Shown: positions 27,703 to 35,771 of the stretch, one piece after another
How positions within the stretch are numbered: position 1 is the first letter of the stretch
Layout of the letters: each line of letters starts with the position of its first letter
Assembly: GCF_002222055.1 (NCBI RefSeq)
Contig: NZ_MUGS01000032.1
Coordinates: forward strand, 1 to 57,233
Reading direction: 5' to 3'
DNA length: 57,233 nt
Source: Flavobacterium araucananum
GTDB lineage: Bacteria; Bacteroidota; Bacteroidia; Flavobacteriales; Flavobacteriaceae
Position numbers and translations under genes: made by a program
The notes under the pieces: generated by a model
Told to the model about the DNA's origin: nothing
Database searches by the model: none
What the model saw: only the letters and a program-made list of their open reading frames with translations

Positions 27703-28083
27703 TTATTCAAACTTTCCGTCAACATAAAACCAAGCATTATTTTCGAATTTAAAAGTCGAAAATTCATAATGTGCTTGCGGTTGATTCTTCGAATCTAAAA
27801 AATAGGCTTTAAATTCGACTGTATTTTCAGTAAAACTTAAAATTTCCAACTTTTGCCATTTATTACTTGTTGCCCAATTCAAAATTTCGGCTTTCGAGTA
27901 ATATTTTCTTTCAGAAACAGAGGTCGTTTCCAAAAGATAATTGGCATTATGAATTGCATAAGCTGAATAGCGAGAACGCATTAAAGTCAATGCCGTTGCT
28001 GCTTTATTATTATTTTCAAGGTACAATCCGCAGCAATCACTGAACAATAAACCGGTATCGCAAAAGCATTTTTTATTCTCCAT
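27703..28083 (-). CDS. YchJ-like protein with SEC-C type zinc motif
   Basis: About 126 residues from the ATG at 28083. The N-terminal CFCDTGLLFSDCC is an SEC-C zinc motif, followed by the YchJ/NTF2-like fold (ALTLMRSRYSAYAIHNANYLLETT... WYVDGKFE). The function of the family is unknown. The start overlaps the end of the upstream 76-residue gene by 11 bases (ATG GAG AAT AA), giving translational coupling; a longer start at 28101 is possible but less likely. An NTF2-like domain suggests a small-ligand or protein-binding pocket. Confidence 0.8.
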   Translation of the reverse strand: MENKKCFCDTGLLFSDCCGLYLENNNKAATALTLMRSRYSAYAIHNANYLLETTSVSERKYYSKAEILNWATSNKWQKLEILSFTENTVEFKAYFLDSKNQPQAHYEFSTFKFENNAWFYVDGKFE

Positions 28084-28303
28084 CAACTTGCTCTTCGCCA
28101 TTAATTTTAACGTGAAGCTGATTTAATAAAACCTGATATCTGCTTATCTCTCTTAAATCTTCATCCTCCTCTGCATGATCAAGCATTTCGTCTAAAGCTT
28201 CATTTACTTCAAGTAATTTATTATTAGCTTCTCTATCCTTTTTTGCAGCGATTAAATCAATAATTTCCTGTACACTTACTTTTAAATCTTCGAATTTACT
28301 CAT
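28073..28303 (-). CDS. Small helical protein, unrecognised
   Basis: 76 residues, acidic and almost all helical (SVQEIIDLIAAKKDREANNKLLEVNEALDEMLDHAEEDEDL), with a heptad look at about 5-50. It has no cysteine or signal peptide. It overlaps the YchJ-like gene and is probably co-transcribed with it. A repeat block precedes it. I know of no function; the codon use and coupling support it as a real gene. Confidence 0.7.
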   Translation of the reverse strand: MSKFEDLKVSVQEIIDLIAAKKDREANNKLLEVNEALDEMLDHAEEDEDLREISRYQVLLNQLHVKINGEEQVDGE

Positions 28304-28319
28304 AATATATTGTTGTTAT

Positions 28320-28460
28320 TTTTCGCCACGAATTTCACGAATTATCACTAATTTTTAATCTGTATTGGACACAAATTTTAAAATTTAATTCGCATTAATT
28401 CGTGAAATTCGTGGCAACTTTAATTTTTAATCTATGTTAATCTTTTTAATCTGTGGCAAA
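28320..28460. repeat. Palindromic intergenic repeat (GCCACGAATTTCACGAATT family)
   Basis: The arms GCCACGAATTTCACGAATTA (28324-28343) and TAATTCGTGAAATTCGTGGC (about 28396-28415) are a perfect 20-bp inverted pair. A further arm ends AATCTGTGGC at about 28448-28457. No gene. Confidence 0.8.
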
Positions 28461-28467
28461 AAAACTT

Positions 28468-28614
28468 TTATTGCTCTTTTTTATCTTCGTTGAACTTTTT
28501 TATAATTTCTTTCAATTTTTCTTTACGTGCAATTTCAGCCTGTTTTACTTTGTTTTGGGCTTTGTGCAATTTGTCATTGTGCTTTTTGATATTTCTTTCG
28601 TTGTTGCGTCCCAT
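28468..28614 (-). CDS. 48-aa basic helical protein
   Basis: ATG at 28614, stop TAA at 28470-28468. The protein is MGRNNERNIKKHNDKLHKAQ followed by a Lys/Glu-rich helix, ending KKFNEDKKEQ. The ATG overlaps the stop of the 182-aa gene upstream (TAATG), so the two are translationally coupled. High charge and low complexity suggest a nucleic-acid-binding or coiled-coil helix. No known function. The opposite-strand frame here is hydrophobic and is only its mirror. Confidence 0.65.
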   Translation of the reverse strand: MGRNNERNIKKHNDKLHKAQNKVKQAEIARKEKLKEIIKKFNEDKKEQ

Positions 28615-29162
28615 TATATTTCTCTTTTAATTTCGTCTAAAGTTTTCTCGGTAAAAATCAATTCGTTGATCATTTGCTGTCGCAAATCAGCTATATCTTC
28701 ATAATCAAAATGTTTTGCCCATGAAGTTAATTGTTGCAGATTCCTGATTTGTTTAATCTTTTTTGTGGTTTCAAAACTAGTTCTTAAAATAGCTTTGTTA
28801 TCATATTTCGGATTCTTTTTGTGCTGATAGGTTACTGTATTATTTTCAAAATCTGCTTCAATATAATATAGTTTTTCTTCGGCATTATCGGGATAGAATT
28901 CACTCCAGGCAGCAAAACCAATTTTGGTTTTCGATTCGGTTTCCGGTTCACGCGCTATTAAACGCCATTTACTGTTTGCTAATCTTCCCCAGTGATTCGA
29001 AACTCTGTACATTCCTGCTTCTGTATAATAATAGGTACTTCCGGCTTTACTTTCAAACTGTTTCTTTAAACCTTCGATTTCATCTGAAAGTACTTCATGA
29101 AAAACACAAAACGTATTTTTGAACGAATTAGGATGTGGCTTGAAGTTTTTTTGCATGTGCAA
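28614..29162 (-). CDS. Conserved flavobacterial protein, function unknown
   Basis: 182 residues, soluble, no signal peptide. It contains STYYYTEAGMYRVSNHWGRLANSKWRLI and KIGFAAWSEFYPDNAEEKLYYIEADFENNTVTYQHK, a beta-rich module with many aromatic residues, followed by a helical tail (KKIKQIRNLQQLTSWAKHF). It probably forms an operon with the overlapping 48-aa gene. I do not recognise a family. The start at 29162 or at the second Met (29156) cannot be told apart. Confidence 0.6.
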   Translation of the reverse strand: MHMQKNFKPHPNSFKNTFCVFHEVLSDEIEGLKKQFESKAGSTYYYTEAGMYRVSNHWGRLANSKWRLIAREPETESKTKIGFAAWSEFYPDNAEEKLYYIEADFENNTVTYQHKKNPKYDNKAILRTSFETTKKIKQIRNLQQLTSWAKHFDYEDIADLRQQMINELIFTEKTLDEIKREI

Positions 29163-29243
29163 ATATACTGAGATTGTAAAGAACTCCCTAAAACAAACAT
29201 AAATTGATTAACTTTGTACCTTCAATTTTAAAATAAAAAAGTT

Positions 29244-29495
29244 ATGTCTAAAGATTCACAAGAAAAAATGTTGCAAAAAGGAGTTTATACAGGCATCATG
29301 GAGAAAGATGAAAACAACAATTATTTTTGTGGTGAATATCTTTTAGATTATAAAATAGCACATGCTAATCATACTTTAGGCGAATTGATTACTATAAAAT
29401 CTGTAATCGAAAATCCTAGTGATATTAGCTATGATAAGTATCCAAAAAAATCTAAAAACTTTCATAAAGCGAATCAAAAACCTGAGGATAAATAA
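29244..29495 (+). CDS. Small hypothetical protein
   Basis: 83 residues, soluble and charged (KNFHKANQKPEDK at the end). No motif recognised. It is preceded by a TTTGTACCTTC box (about 29214-29224), near the TAnnTTTG consensus. Reading frame and size look normal for flavobacterial small proteins. Confidence 0.5.
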   Translation: MSKDSQEKMLQKGVYTGIMEKDENNNYFCGEYLLDYKIAHANHTLGELITIKSVIENPSDISYDKYPKKSKNFHKANQKPEDK

Positions 29496-29589
29496 CAAAT
29501 TTGTTTCAGGTTTCAGGTTTAAAGTTTGAATGAGCTCTTAATTTTTTCGAATATTTTTTGCTTCAAAACTAAAAAGTTAAAAAAAAGTG

Positions 29590-29597
29590 TACCTTTG
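29590..29597 (+). promoter_or_regulatory. -7 box of the J-KTSC gene
   Basis: TACCTTTG, an exact TAnnTTTG match, 68 bases before the ATG at 29665. No TTG at the right spacing. Confidence 0.5.
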
Positions 29598-29664
29598 CAA
29601 AAAATTTGTCTTTTTGAACAATTAATTTCAATTTCAAACTAATAGACAAGTAGTTACCTTATTT

Positions 29665-30105
29665 ATGAAAAAAATAGTTGAATACCGCAAGTTACTAAAC
29701 GTAGACAAAACTGCAGAGTTAAAAGATTTAAAGACAATCTATCGTAATGCGATGAAAGAATCTCATCCTGATAAATTTCAAGGTGACGATGCTGGTTTAA
29801 AAGAAGCTGAAGAAAAAAGTAAGTCTATTATTGAGGCTTATCACTTTTTGGTAAGTATTAATCCTGAGACGATTAAAGCAAATTTACCTGAATATACGGA
29901 GACTATCGCAACTTCATCAATTACTGATTATAAATTTGTTGAAGGTCGTTTGATCATCGATTTTTCTAACGGAAGTGTTTACGAATACATTAGTGTTCCT
30001 AAAGCGACTTACGTAAAAATGGTAAATGCTGATTCTCCTGGAAGATTTGCAAAAAGACACATTCTTAACTCTTTTACCTGGAGAAAGAAAACAAATCAAG
30101 AATAG
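29665..30105 (+). CDS. J domain-KTSC domain fusion protein
   Basis: 146 residues. Residues about 5-60 form a J domain with the HPD motif (ESHPDKF), the part that stimulates DnaK ATPase. Residues about 78-142 form a KTSC domain (SSITDYKFVEGRLIIDFSNGSVYEYISVP... FAKRHIL), an RNA/lysyl-tRNA-synthetase-linked fold of unclear role. It is therefore probably a small co-chaperone with a ligand- or RNA-binding tail. A clean terminator follows. Confidence 0.85.
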   Translation: MKKIVEYRKLLNVDKTAELKDLKTIYRNAMKESHPDKFQGDDAGLKEAEEKSKSIIEAYHFLVSINPETIKANLPEYTETIATSSITDYKFVEGRLIIDFSNGSVYEYISVPKATYVKMVNADSPGRFAKRHILNSFTWRKKTNQE

Positions 30106-30123
30106 ATTTATACCTAAATATTT

Positions 30124-30157
30124 ACAAAAGCACTCCCTTAAAAGAGTGCTTTTTTTA
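30124..30157 (+). terminator. Intrinsic terminator
   Basis: AAAGCACTC and GAGTGCTTT around CCCTTAAAA, followed by a T run; ends the J-KTSC transcript. Confidence 0.85.
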
Positions 30158-30322
30158 TGCATAAAAATTAAAATTTTATATATTTATATTCATATTAATA
30201 ATATAATTAAGAGTTTTAAATCAAATCAAGCCAATAAACACGCTGATTACATGCGAATTACACGAAAAAAAACTATAACAAAATTTTAGGTTACAAAATT
30301 CTTTATGTTTTATAATTTTAGA

Positions 30323-30330
30323 TACTTTTG
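30323..30330 (+). promoter_or_regulatory. -7 box of the thioredoxin gene
   Basis: TACTTTTG, an exact match, 35 bases before the ATG at 30365. Confidence 0.55.
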
Positions 30331-30364
30331 TTGCACAAATCAATTAACTAATTAATTTTTTATA

Positions 30365-31531
30365 ATGAAAAAAATACTTTTTTTACTAACTGCTTCTGTA
30401 GCGATTATTTCATGCAGCAAAGTTAAAGACGGAGAATACCTAATCACTGGAACTGCAACAGGTATTGAAAACGGAAAAACAATCATTCTTCAAGGTCAGG
30501 ATCCTACTACAAAGATGGCAGTATCCCTGGACACCGTAAAAGTTGAAAACGGAAAATTCGAAATAAAAGGAAAAGTAACGGAGCCAGCTTTTCATACTTT
30601 AATCCTTCAAGGTGCAAACGGACCAATTCCTTTTATCTTAGAAACAGGAGAAATTACTATCGCTATTGATAAAGATAGTATCCATAAATCTAAAGTTTCA
30701 GGAACTTACAACAATGACGAGTATGTAAAATTTAATGAGGACTTAACTAAAACTCAAAAAAGCTTAGTTGATTTTCAGAAAAAAAATACTCAAAAAATGC
30801 AACAAGCTCAACAAGCTCAAGATACAGCAACTATCAATGGGTTGATGAAACAATACATGACACTTCAGACTGAAGTTCAGGCAAATTCTAAAAAGAAATA
30901 TTTAACGTATGCTGAAAGTCATCCAAAAGCTTACATTTCTGCTTTGATTATTCAAAGTATGATTGCTGATCCAAGTGCTGATATTAAAAAGACAGAAAGC
31001 CTATACAACGGTTTAGATGAGTCTTTGAAGAATACTGCTCCGGGAAAAGAAATTAAAGCAAAATTAGGTCAAGCAAAAATGCCTGCAGTTGGTGCGTCAG
31101 CAGCTCCTGTTGGTAGCCCTAACTGAAGAGCAGATTTTTCAGCTCCTAATCCGGAAGGAAAAGTAGTTTCACTTAAAGAAAGCTTAGGAAAAGTTACTAT
31201 TGTAGATTTTTGGGCTTCATGGTGTGGACCATGCAGAAAAGAGAATCCTAATGTTGTAGCAATCTATAAGGAGCTACATGCAAAAGGATTAAATATTGTT
31301 GGTGTATCTTTAGACAAAGAAGCAGCAGCATGGAAACAAGCCATTGCAAAAGATGGTTTAGTTTGGACTCAGGTTTCTAACCTAAAATTTTGGGAAGAGC
31401 CTATTGCAAAACAATACGGAGTAGAATCTATTCCGGCAACTTTTATTCTTGATGCATCAGGAAAAGTAGTTGCTCAAGACTTAAGAGGTCCTGAATTAAA
31501 AGCAAAAATATTGGAGCTTTTAGCTAAATAA
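30365..31531 (+). pseudogene. TlpA-like thioredoxin lipoprotein interrupted by in-frame TGA
   Basis: The first 253 codons encode a lipoprotein (lipobox SVAIISC) with an N-terminal DUF4369-like domain (LITGTATGIENGKTIILQG). A TGA at 31124-31126 then stops the frame in a linker. The same frame continues to a TAA at 31529-31531 with a complete thioredoxin domain: FWASWCGPCRKEN with its CxxC, VGVSLDKE and SIPATFIL. No in-frame ATG lies between the TGA and the active site, so the thioredoxin half is lost unless the TGA is read through or is an error. Intact relatives are about 390 residues and act in disulfide reduction. Confidence 0.85.
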
Positions 31532-31548
31532 TACCAATATTCAGAATA

Positions 31549-31582
31549 AAAAAAAAATCTCCCCAGGGAGATTTTTTTTGTT
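31549..31582 (+). terminator. Intrinsic terminator
   Basis: AAAATCTCCC and GGGAGATTTT around CA, then a T run; ends the thioredoxin transcript. Confidence 0.85.
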
Positions 31583-31691
31583 TTATGCAATACCATACAT
31601 TTTAAATACAAAGTTTTTAAATTATTATTTTTACAGAAGCCTACACATTTAAAACAATATTAAAGTAACCCAAGCAAAATTTAAAGGAAAT

Positions 31692-31747
31692 ACATCCTGA
31701 AAATGGTTGTTCAAGACTTAAAAGGCCCTGAATTAAAAGTAAAAAAC
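31692..31747 (+). pseudogene. Decayed fragment of a thioredoxin gene 3' end
   Basis: This stretch matches 31460-31510 of the neighbouring gene with only a few differences (CAAGACTTAAAAGGCCCTGA here; CAAGACTTAAGAGGTCCTGA there). It is the remains of a tandem paralog or of a partial duplication. The rest of the intergenic DNA to 31860 shows nothing recognisable. Confidence 0.7.
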
Positions 31748-31885
31748 CGAATACTAAACACAAGAATAATCTTATATTTTAAAATAAATCAAAAAAAAAT
31801 ACTAATTAGCGGTTTTTTATTTTATTCAATTCCAACGAATTAAAAAATAACTTTAAAATAACTTAAAATTAAGTGCAATTTTAGT

Positions 31886-31915
31886 TTGTAAACATCAAAA
31901 ACGTTTATATATTTG
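31886..31915 (+). promoter_or_regulatory. Promoter of tRNA-Tyr
   Basis: TTG (31886-31888), 19-base spacer, TATATTTG (31908-31915): a perfect fit to the Bacteroidetes vegetative promoter, about 40 bases before the tRNA. Confidence 0.85.
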
Positions 31916-31954
31916 CAACCGCTTAGCACAACAAAGCGCATCAATACAAGCTTC

Positions 31955-32035
31955 GGGGAGATACTCAAGCGGCCAACGAGGGCAGACTGTAAATCTGCTG
32001 TGTGAACTTCGCAGGTTCGAATCCTGCTCTCCCCA
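31955..32035 (+). tRNA. tRNA-Tyr (GTA)
   Basis: The acceptor stem GGGGAGA pairs with TCTCCCC, followed by discriminator A. The anticodon loop CTGTAAA gives anticodon GTA between stems GCAGA and TCTGC. The T arm is GCAGG-TTCGAAT-CCTGC. The extra arm is longer than in class I tRNAs, as expected for tRNA-Tyr. CCA is not encoded. It lies 150 bases upstream of the left boundary repeat and 292 before the integrase, so it is a plausible original insertion target. Confidence 0.97.
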
Positions 32036-32102
32036 CGGAAAGGCCAAAAAGGCGGAAAACTTAAAGTTTTCAATCTTTTCAAAAAGCCTTAAAAAATGTC
32101 TT

Positions 32103-32137
32103 AAAGCCAGTAAATCCGATGATTTACTGGCTTTTTT
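32103..32137 (+). terminator. Terminator after tRNA-Tyr
   Basis: A 13-bp stem AAAGCCAGTAAAT/ATTTACTGGCTTT, loop CCGATG, then T run. Confidence 0.85.
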
Positions 32138-32184
32138 GCTTTATGGGCTGTTTTCAATATTTATAAATGCTCACAAAATTAAAG

Positions 32185-32202
32185 GTGCAGAATCGGTGCA
32201 CT
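32185..32202 (+). repeat. Left boundary direct repeat (candidate att core)
   Basis: GGTGCAGAATCGGTGCAC, identical to 53366-53383. Within it GTGCA and TGCAC form an inverted pair around seven bases (GAATCGG), the geometry of a tyrosine-recombinase core site. Two further GTGC(A/G)C words follow within 40 bases (to about 32226), possible arm sites. The integrase starts 125 bases downstream. Confidence 0.65.
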
Positions 32203-32326
32203 TTCCAGTGCGCAGAAAAGTGCACCAGAAACTGCAAAAATCCCTTATATCATAGGGGTTAACGAGATTAACGACTTGATTTGACAGTAATATTATTCTA
32301 CATTTATTAATTTAAAAAGTAGGATT

Positions 32327-33634
32327 ATGTTGGAAAGCAGTTTTGGTTTGGGATTCTTTTTAAAAAGACCCAAAATAGAAAGTAAAGAATGGATTGTGTA
32401 TTTCAGAATAACTGTTGACGGTATCCGTAAGGAAAGCTCAACTAAGAGAAAATGGGATAATACACGATGGGATCAAAGGTTCGAAAGAGCGGTCGGCTCA
32501 AAGGAAGATGCAAAGTCGCTGAACTTCTTTTTGGATTCGCTGACTTTAAAAATCAATGAAATCAAAACCGAAATGATGTACAGCGGCAAAACCATAACCG
32601 CTGAAAAAATTATGGACGAGGTTCTGGGAAGGACAGCGCCAAAGATTAAGGTGCTCGAAGAATTTCAAAAGCATAATGATGAAATGGAGGCGCTTCTTGG
32701 AAAAGGCTATGCAAAAGGCACCCTTGACCGGTTTACCATTACTAAAAACCATTTGACTGCGTTTATAAAATTCAAGCTTAAAAAGCACGATCTTGAATTT
32801 GCGGATTTGAATCTTGAGTTTGTAAAGGATTTCGAGTTTTACCTTAGAACTGTACGCGACTGCAGCAACAACACAACCCTAAAGTATATTGCAAATTTCA
32901 AAAAGATTGTAATCCGCGCCATCGATAAGGAAATAATCACAAAGGATCCATTTAAGAACTTTAAGGGACGTAAAACAAAACTGGTGAAAAAACCGCTCAC
33001 CGCGCAGGAATTGTACGAACTGGAAAGTCATTATTTCACAACTGACAGGCTCAATGTCGTAAGGGATGTATTTGTCTTCCAATGCTACACTGGCCTGGCT
33101 TACATAGACGCTTATCAATTAAAGAAAACTGATATCAAAGAAGGCATTGATGGAAATCTGTGGATTATGTCCGAAAGGCAGAAAACAAACTCATCATTTA
33201 ATGTCCCTCTTCTTCCCCAAGCACTGAAAATAGTTGAAAAATATAAAGAGCACCCGCTGTGTATCCAGCGTGGAACCGTGCTTCCTGTTTCATCCAACCA
33301 GAAAATGAATGAGTATCTAAAAGAGGTGGCAGTCTTGTGCGGCTTTCCTTTTACATTAAACACGCATATGGCACGCCGTACTTTTGGAAGCACTGTGACA
33401 TTAAATAACAACGTCCCTATTAATGTAGTTAAAGAACTGCTCGGTCATGCATCGGTAAAACAGACTGAGGCATATGCTATAACTGAGCAGGCCACAATCG
33501 GACGTGAAATGTCTATTCTCAATAAAAAACTCAATAAAACTGGATCCAAAATATCTAAACCTGATTTGGCGGTTCTCAGCAGGCTCGAAAAGGAAATTCA
33601 GGCAATCAAAAAGAAATACAACATTTCTTTGTGA
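32327..33634 (+). CDS. Tyrosine recombinase (integrase) of the element
   Basis: 435 residues. It has an N-terminal arm-binding region (about 10-95), a SAM-like core-binding domain (about 105-205) and the catalytic domain (about 215-395). The conserved HxxR (HMARRTFG, about 346), the second His in LLGHAS (about 371) and the nucleophile Tyr in TEAYA (about 381) are present. The first catalytic Arg is replaced (CYTGLAYID where most have TGLR), as also seen in Bacteroides IntDOT-type enzymes. It is expected to integrate and excise the surrounding element. A terminator follows directly. Confidence 0.93.
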   Translation: MLESSFGLGFFLKRPKIESKEWIVYFRITVDGIRKESSTKRKWDNTRWDQRFERAVGSKEDAKSLNFFLDSLTLKINEIKTEMMYSGKTITAEKIMDEVLGRTAPKIKVLEEFQKHNDEMEALLGKGYAKGTLDRFTITKNHLTAFIKFKLKKHDLEFADLNLEFVKDFEFYLRTVRDCSNNTTLKYIANFKKIVIRAIDKEIITKDPFKNFKGRKTKLVKKPLTAQELYELESHYFTTDRLNVVRDVFVFQCYTGLAYIDAYQLKKTDIKEGIDGNLWIMSERQKTNSSFNVPLLPQALKIVEKYKEHPLCIQRGTVLPVSSNQKMNEYLKEVAVLCGFPFTLNTHMARRTFGSTVTLNNNVPINVVKELLGHASVKQTEAYAITEQATIGREMSILNKKLNKTGSKISKPDLAVLSRLEKEIQAIKKKYNISL

Positions 33635-33663
33635 TAAATAATTTCAAAATATGTTTAAAATTA

Positions 33664-33704
33664 AAAGAGGCTATCTCAAATATTTTGAGATAGCCTCTTT
33701 TTAC
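33664..33704. terminator. Bidirectional terminator between integrase and HTH gene
   Basis: A 17-bp perfect stem AAAGAGGCTATCTCAAA and its complement, loop TAT, T runs on both strands. The last codons of the minus-strand gene that ends at 33676 lie inside the stem. Confidence 0.85.
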
Positions 33705-33999
33705 ACAACTTAACTTCGCTTTTATATCCTGGATGATAAGATGGGGTGTACTTAATGTATCCTAAATCCTGAAGCTGTTTAAAATACTTATGATAAGTCG
33801 GCAGCGTATTCACATGTGACAGCTCCATAATTTTACTGCGGCTGACTTTAATCCTTCTTCGTTGGCCCTGCCTATAACCTAATCCCAGTATTGCTGTCAA
33901 AATTGATAGATGCCAGACATTTAGTTTAGGATCGTTACTATACATTGACAGATAACTCATTATATAGTTTTCTTTTAATCTTTTAGTGTTTATCATCAT
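33676..33999 (-). CDS. Winged-helix protein of the mobile element
   Basis: About 107 residues from the ATG at 33999 (an open frame reaches 34110, but it overlaps the upstream HTH gene deeply). The part WHLSILTAILGLGY... RSKIMELSHVNTLPTYHKYFKQLQDLGYIKYTPSYHPG looks like a winged helix. It is clearly related to the protein at 34294-34596, which has the same NTYHKCVQELHQYGYIKYRPSF segment. These are common but uncharacterised in Bacteroidetes conjugative elements, perhaps regulators of excision. Start overlaps the upstream stop (ATGATGATAAACACTAA). Confidence 0.65.
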   Translation of the reverse strand: MMINTKRLKENYIMSYLSMYSNDPKLNVWHLSILTAILGLGYRQGQRRRIKVSRSKIMELSHVNTLPTYHKYFKQLQDLGYIKYTPSYHPGYKSEVKLCKKRLSQNI

Positions 34000-34258
34000 C
34001 AAATAGTTTTTGAAGATCTTCTTTATTGTAGTAGTACGAGCCAAGCACTTTTTTGAAGCGGACTTTTTGGCTTGTTCTAAGATTCTGAACTGAACCTGCT
34101 GAAATATCAAGCAGTTTTCTCACTGCCTTGCTTTTAAGCCATTCAGGTTCCAAAGGTTCTTTTTGTCTGTAATTCATTTCATAAAATACAGCTTGTATTT
34201 TATCTATTAGAAGAAGACCAAACTGTCTCAAATCTTCCTTGGTTACAATTTCATTCAT
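33983..34258 (-). CDS. HTH_17/MerR-like DNA-binding protein (excisionase-like)
   Basis: 91 residues. The C-terminal half, EWLKSKAVRKLLDISAGSVQNLRTSQKVRFKKVLGSYYYNKEDL, is the HTH_17 fold of excisionase-like proteins found next to integrases in Bacteroidetes. The N-terminal part is a helix. It likely directs integrase toward excision or regulates the element. It is coupled to the next winged-helix gene by a stop/start overlap. Confidence 0.8.
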   Translation of the reverse strand: MNEIVTKEDLRQFGLLLIDKIQAVFYEMNYRQKEPLEPEWLKSKAVRKLLDISAGSVQNLRTSQKVRFKKVLGSYYYNKEDLQKLFDDDKH

Positions 34259-34293
34259 AGTACAATTTCATAAAATTATTAATTGCAGAGTCT

Positions 34294-34596
34294 TTAGATG
34301 TCCGCATCAGCTGAAAACAAAAAATATACTTCACTGCCACGATTTTTTTTAAAAGATGGTCTATACTTTATGTATCCATACTGATGAAGCTCTTGGACAC
34401 ATTTATGATACGTATTCGCTGAAGAAACTTTTGCAATAACAATAATCTCCGAGCTAAAGACAAAAATTGGATTAATAAAACCCTTAACGGATCTAAATTG
34501 TAATAGAGCTGCATAAATGGCAATATGCATCGGACTAATCCGGTAATCATTCTCTATTGCAGTGAAAAAATCCGATAAAGGCTTTAATTTTTCCAT
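34294..34596 (-). CDS. Winged-helix protein, paralog of the 33676 gene
   Basis: 100 residues with the same winged-helix pattern (MHIAIYAALLQF... VSSANTYHKCVQELHQYGYIKYRPSFKKN). It lies five bases downstream of the 384-residue gene's stop and 35 bases before the HTH gene. Two related copies flanking an excisionase-like gene suggest duplication. Role unknown. Confidence 0.65.
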   Translation of the reverse strand: MEKLKPLSDFFTAIENDYRISPMHIAIYAALLQFRSVKGFINPIFVFSSEIIVIAKVSSANTYHKCVQELHQYGYIKYRPSFKKNRGSEVYFLFSADADI

Positions 34597-34601
34597 AACT
34601 T

Positions 34602-35756
34602 TTAAAGTGAAGGAGTTTTTCTTTTCTTTACTTTATTATCTTTCCTCCCTGAATCACCTTCATCAGAATCTAGATTTTTTTTTTGATCTTTAGATAATGA
34701 TTCTTTTTGAGATTCAGCCTTTTTTTCTTCCTTGCTCTCTCGATGGTTAATTCTTTGTAAATTTTCATCATAAACATTAACAGTCTTAAACTGGGGATTT
34801 GCCTCCACATACATTTTACTTTCAGTACCGCCGACAACAAAAGTCGCCGACTGAAGGTTTCCTTTCTTTAGTGAATTCAAAAGGTCTTCTTTATACTTCG
34901 GAGTATTCAGTTCCTTGATTGAATGTTTTGCCAGACTTGCTTCCAGATCATACCCGTAGTTCTGATGGTATTGATTGAGTTTAAAATTTCCCTGAGAGTC
35001 TGATTCTTTGAAGTTCATTTTTAACCAGCAATTGTAGATCTCCCCTTCTTTATTTTTAAGATCTTTATTGACAGATCTGCCTTCCATCAAATTATAAGCC
35101 TCTTTCATTGTAATACTGGCGCTGTCTTTGTTGATGTAAAAGGTGTGTTCCAGACCAGGTTTGTTCTCTTCTTTCTGCAGATTGACGTGATAGGAATTAA
35201 AAAAGTACATATCTGTCTGCTCAGACTTTTTGAAATTTAAATCTACAGTTAGGGTATCTTTATTTGGAACACCATTGTTCATAATACCAGTGTGCATGAT
35301 TTTAAAATCCTGATCACCTTTCATCATTTTCTCTCTCAGTTCAGCATCAAACGTCTCTCCAAAGCCAGTGTATTTCAGCTGGTCTTTCAGGAATTCAAAA
35401 TTTTTCTGATTCATAATATTTGTATTTAAATTGTTATCTAATATTTCTTTGCTCTCCCTAAATAGCTTAGCAAATCCAGTAAGTTCAAAAGCTTCATTAT
35501 CGGACGTATTAATTCCGCTCTCTAAAACTGCTCGTAAGTCATCAATGACTGATTCAACCGGCAGGCTCCGAAAAGAATTCGCATCATTGGTCATAACCAG
35601 ACAGTACTCCTTCGCATCCAATGGGTTTCTAAAAAACTCAATTGTGTCGGTATCAGTCACCTCATCGGTATTAAAGGCAGCAAATCGATGGCCATTATAA
35701 GCCATTTCCTCAGCAAACGACAGCATCATTTCAGTGTCAGCTAAATTGATTATCAT
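34602..35756 (-). CDS. Conserved mobile-element protein, function unknown
   Basis: 384 residues, soluble. An N-terminal domain (about 1-115) is followed by NQKNFEFLKDQLKYTGFGE and a beta-rich middle (TLTVDLNFKKSEQTDMYFFNSYHVNL), then a Lys/Glu/Ser-rich disordered tail (about 330-384, ending KKRKTPSL). I recall the central part as recurring in Bacteroidetes conjugative elements without a known function. It follows traN on the same strand, where intact elements carry traO. Confidence 0.55.
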   Translation of the reverse strand: MIINLADTEMMLSFAEEMAYNGHRFAAFNTDEVTDTDTIEFFRNPLDAKEYCLVMTNDANSFRSLPVESVIDDLRAVLESGINTSDNEAFELTGFAKLFRESKEILDNNLNTNIMNQKNFEFLKDQLKYTGFGETFDAELREKMMKGDQDFKIMHTGIMNNGVPNKDTLTVDLNFKKSEQTDMYFFNSYHVNLQKEENKPGLEHTFYINKDSASITMKEAYNLMEGRSVNKDLKNKEGEIYNCWLKMNFKESDSQGNFKLNQYHQNYGYDLEASLAKHSIKELNTPKYKEDLLNSLKKGNLQSATFVVGGTESKMYVEANPQFKTVNVYDENLQRINHRESKEEKKAESQKESLSKDQKKNLDSDEGDSGRKDNKVKKRKTPSL

Positions 35757-35771
35757 AATTTATTTTAAAGC

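Noticed and set aside
28453..28704. Hydrophobic 83-residue plus-strand frame
   Set aside because: It is the mirror of the Lys-rich 48-aa gene, and Lys codons on one strand give Phe/Leu on the other; no start signal.
31124..31126. TGA as a selenocysteine codon in the thioredoxin gene
   Set aside because: The TGA is in a linker, not at the CxxC active site, and no SECIS-like hairpin follows; mutation or error is simpler.
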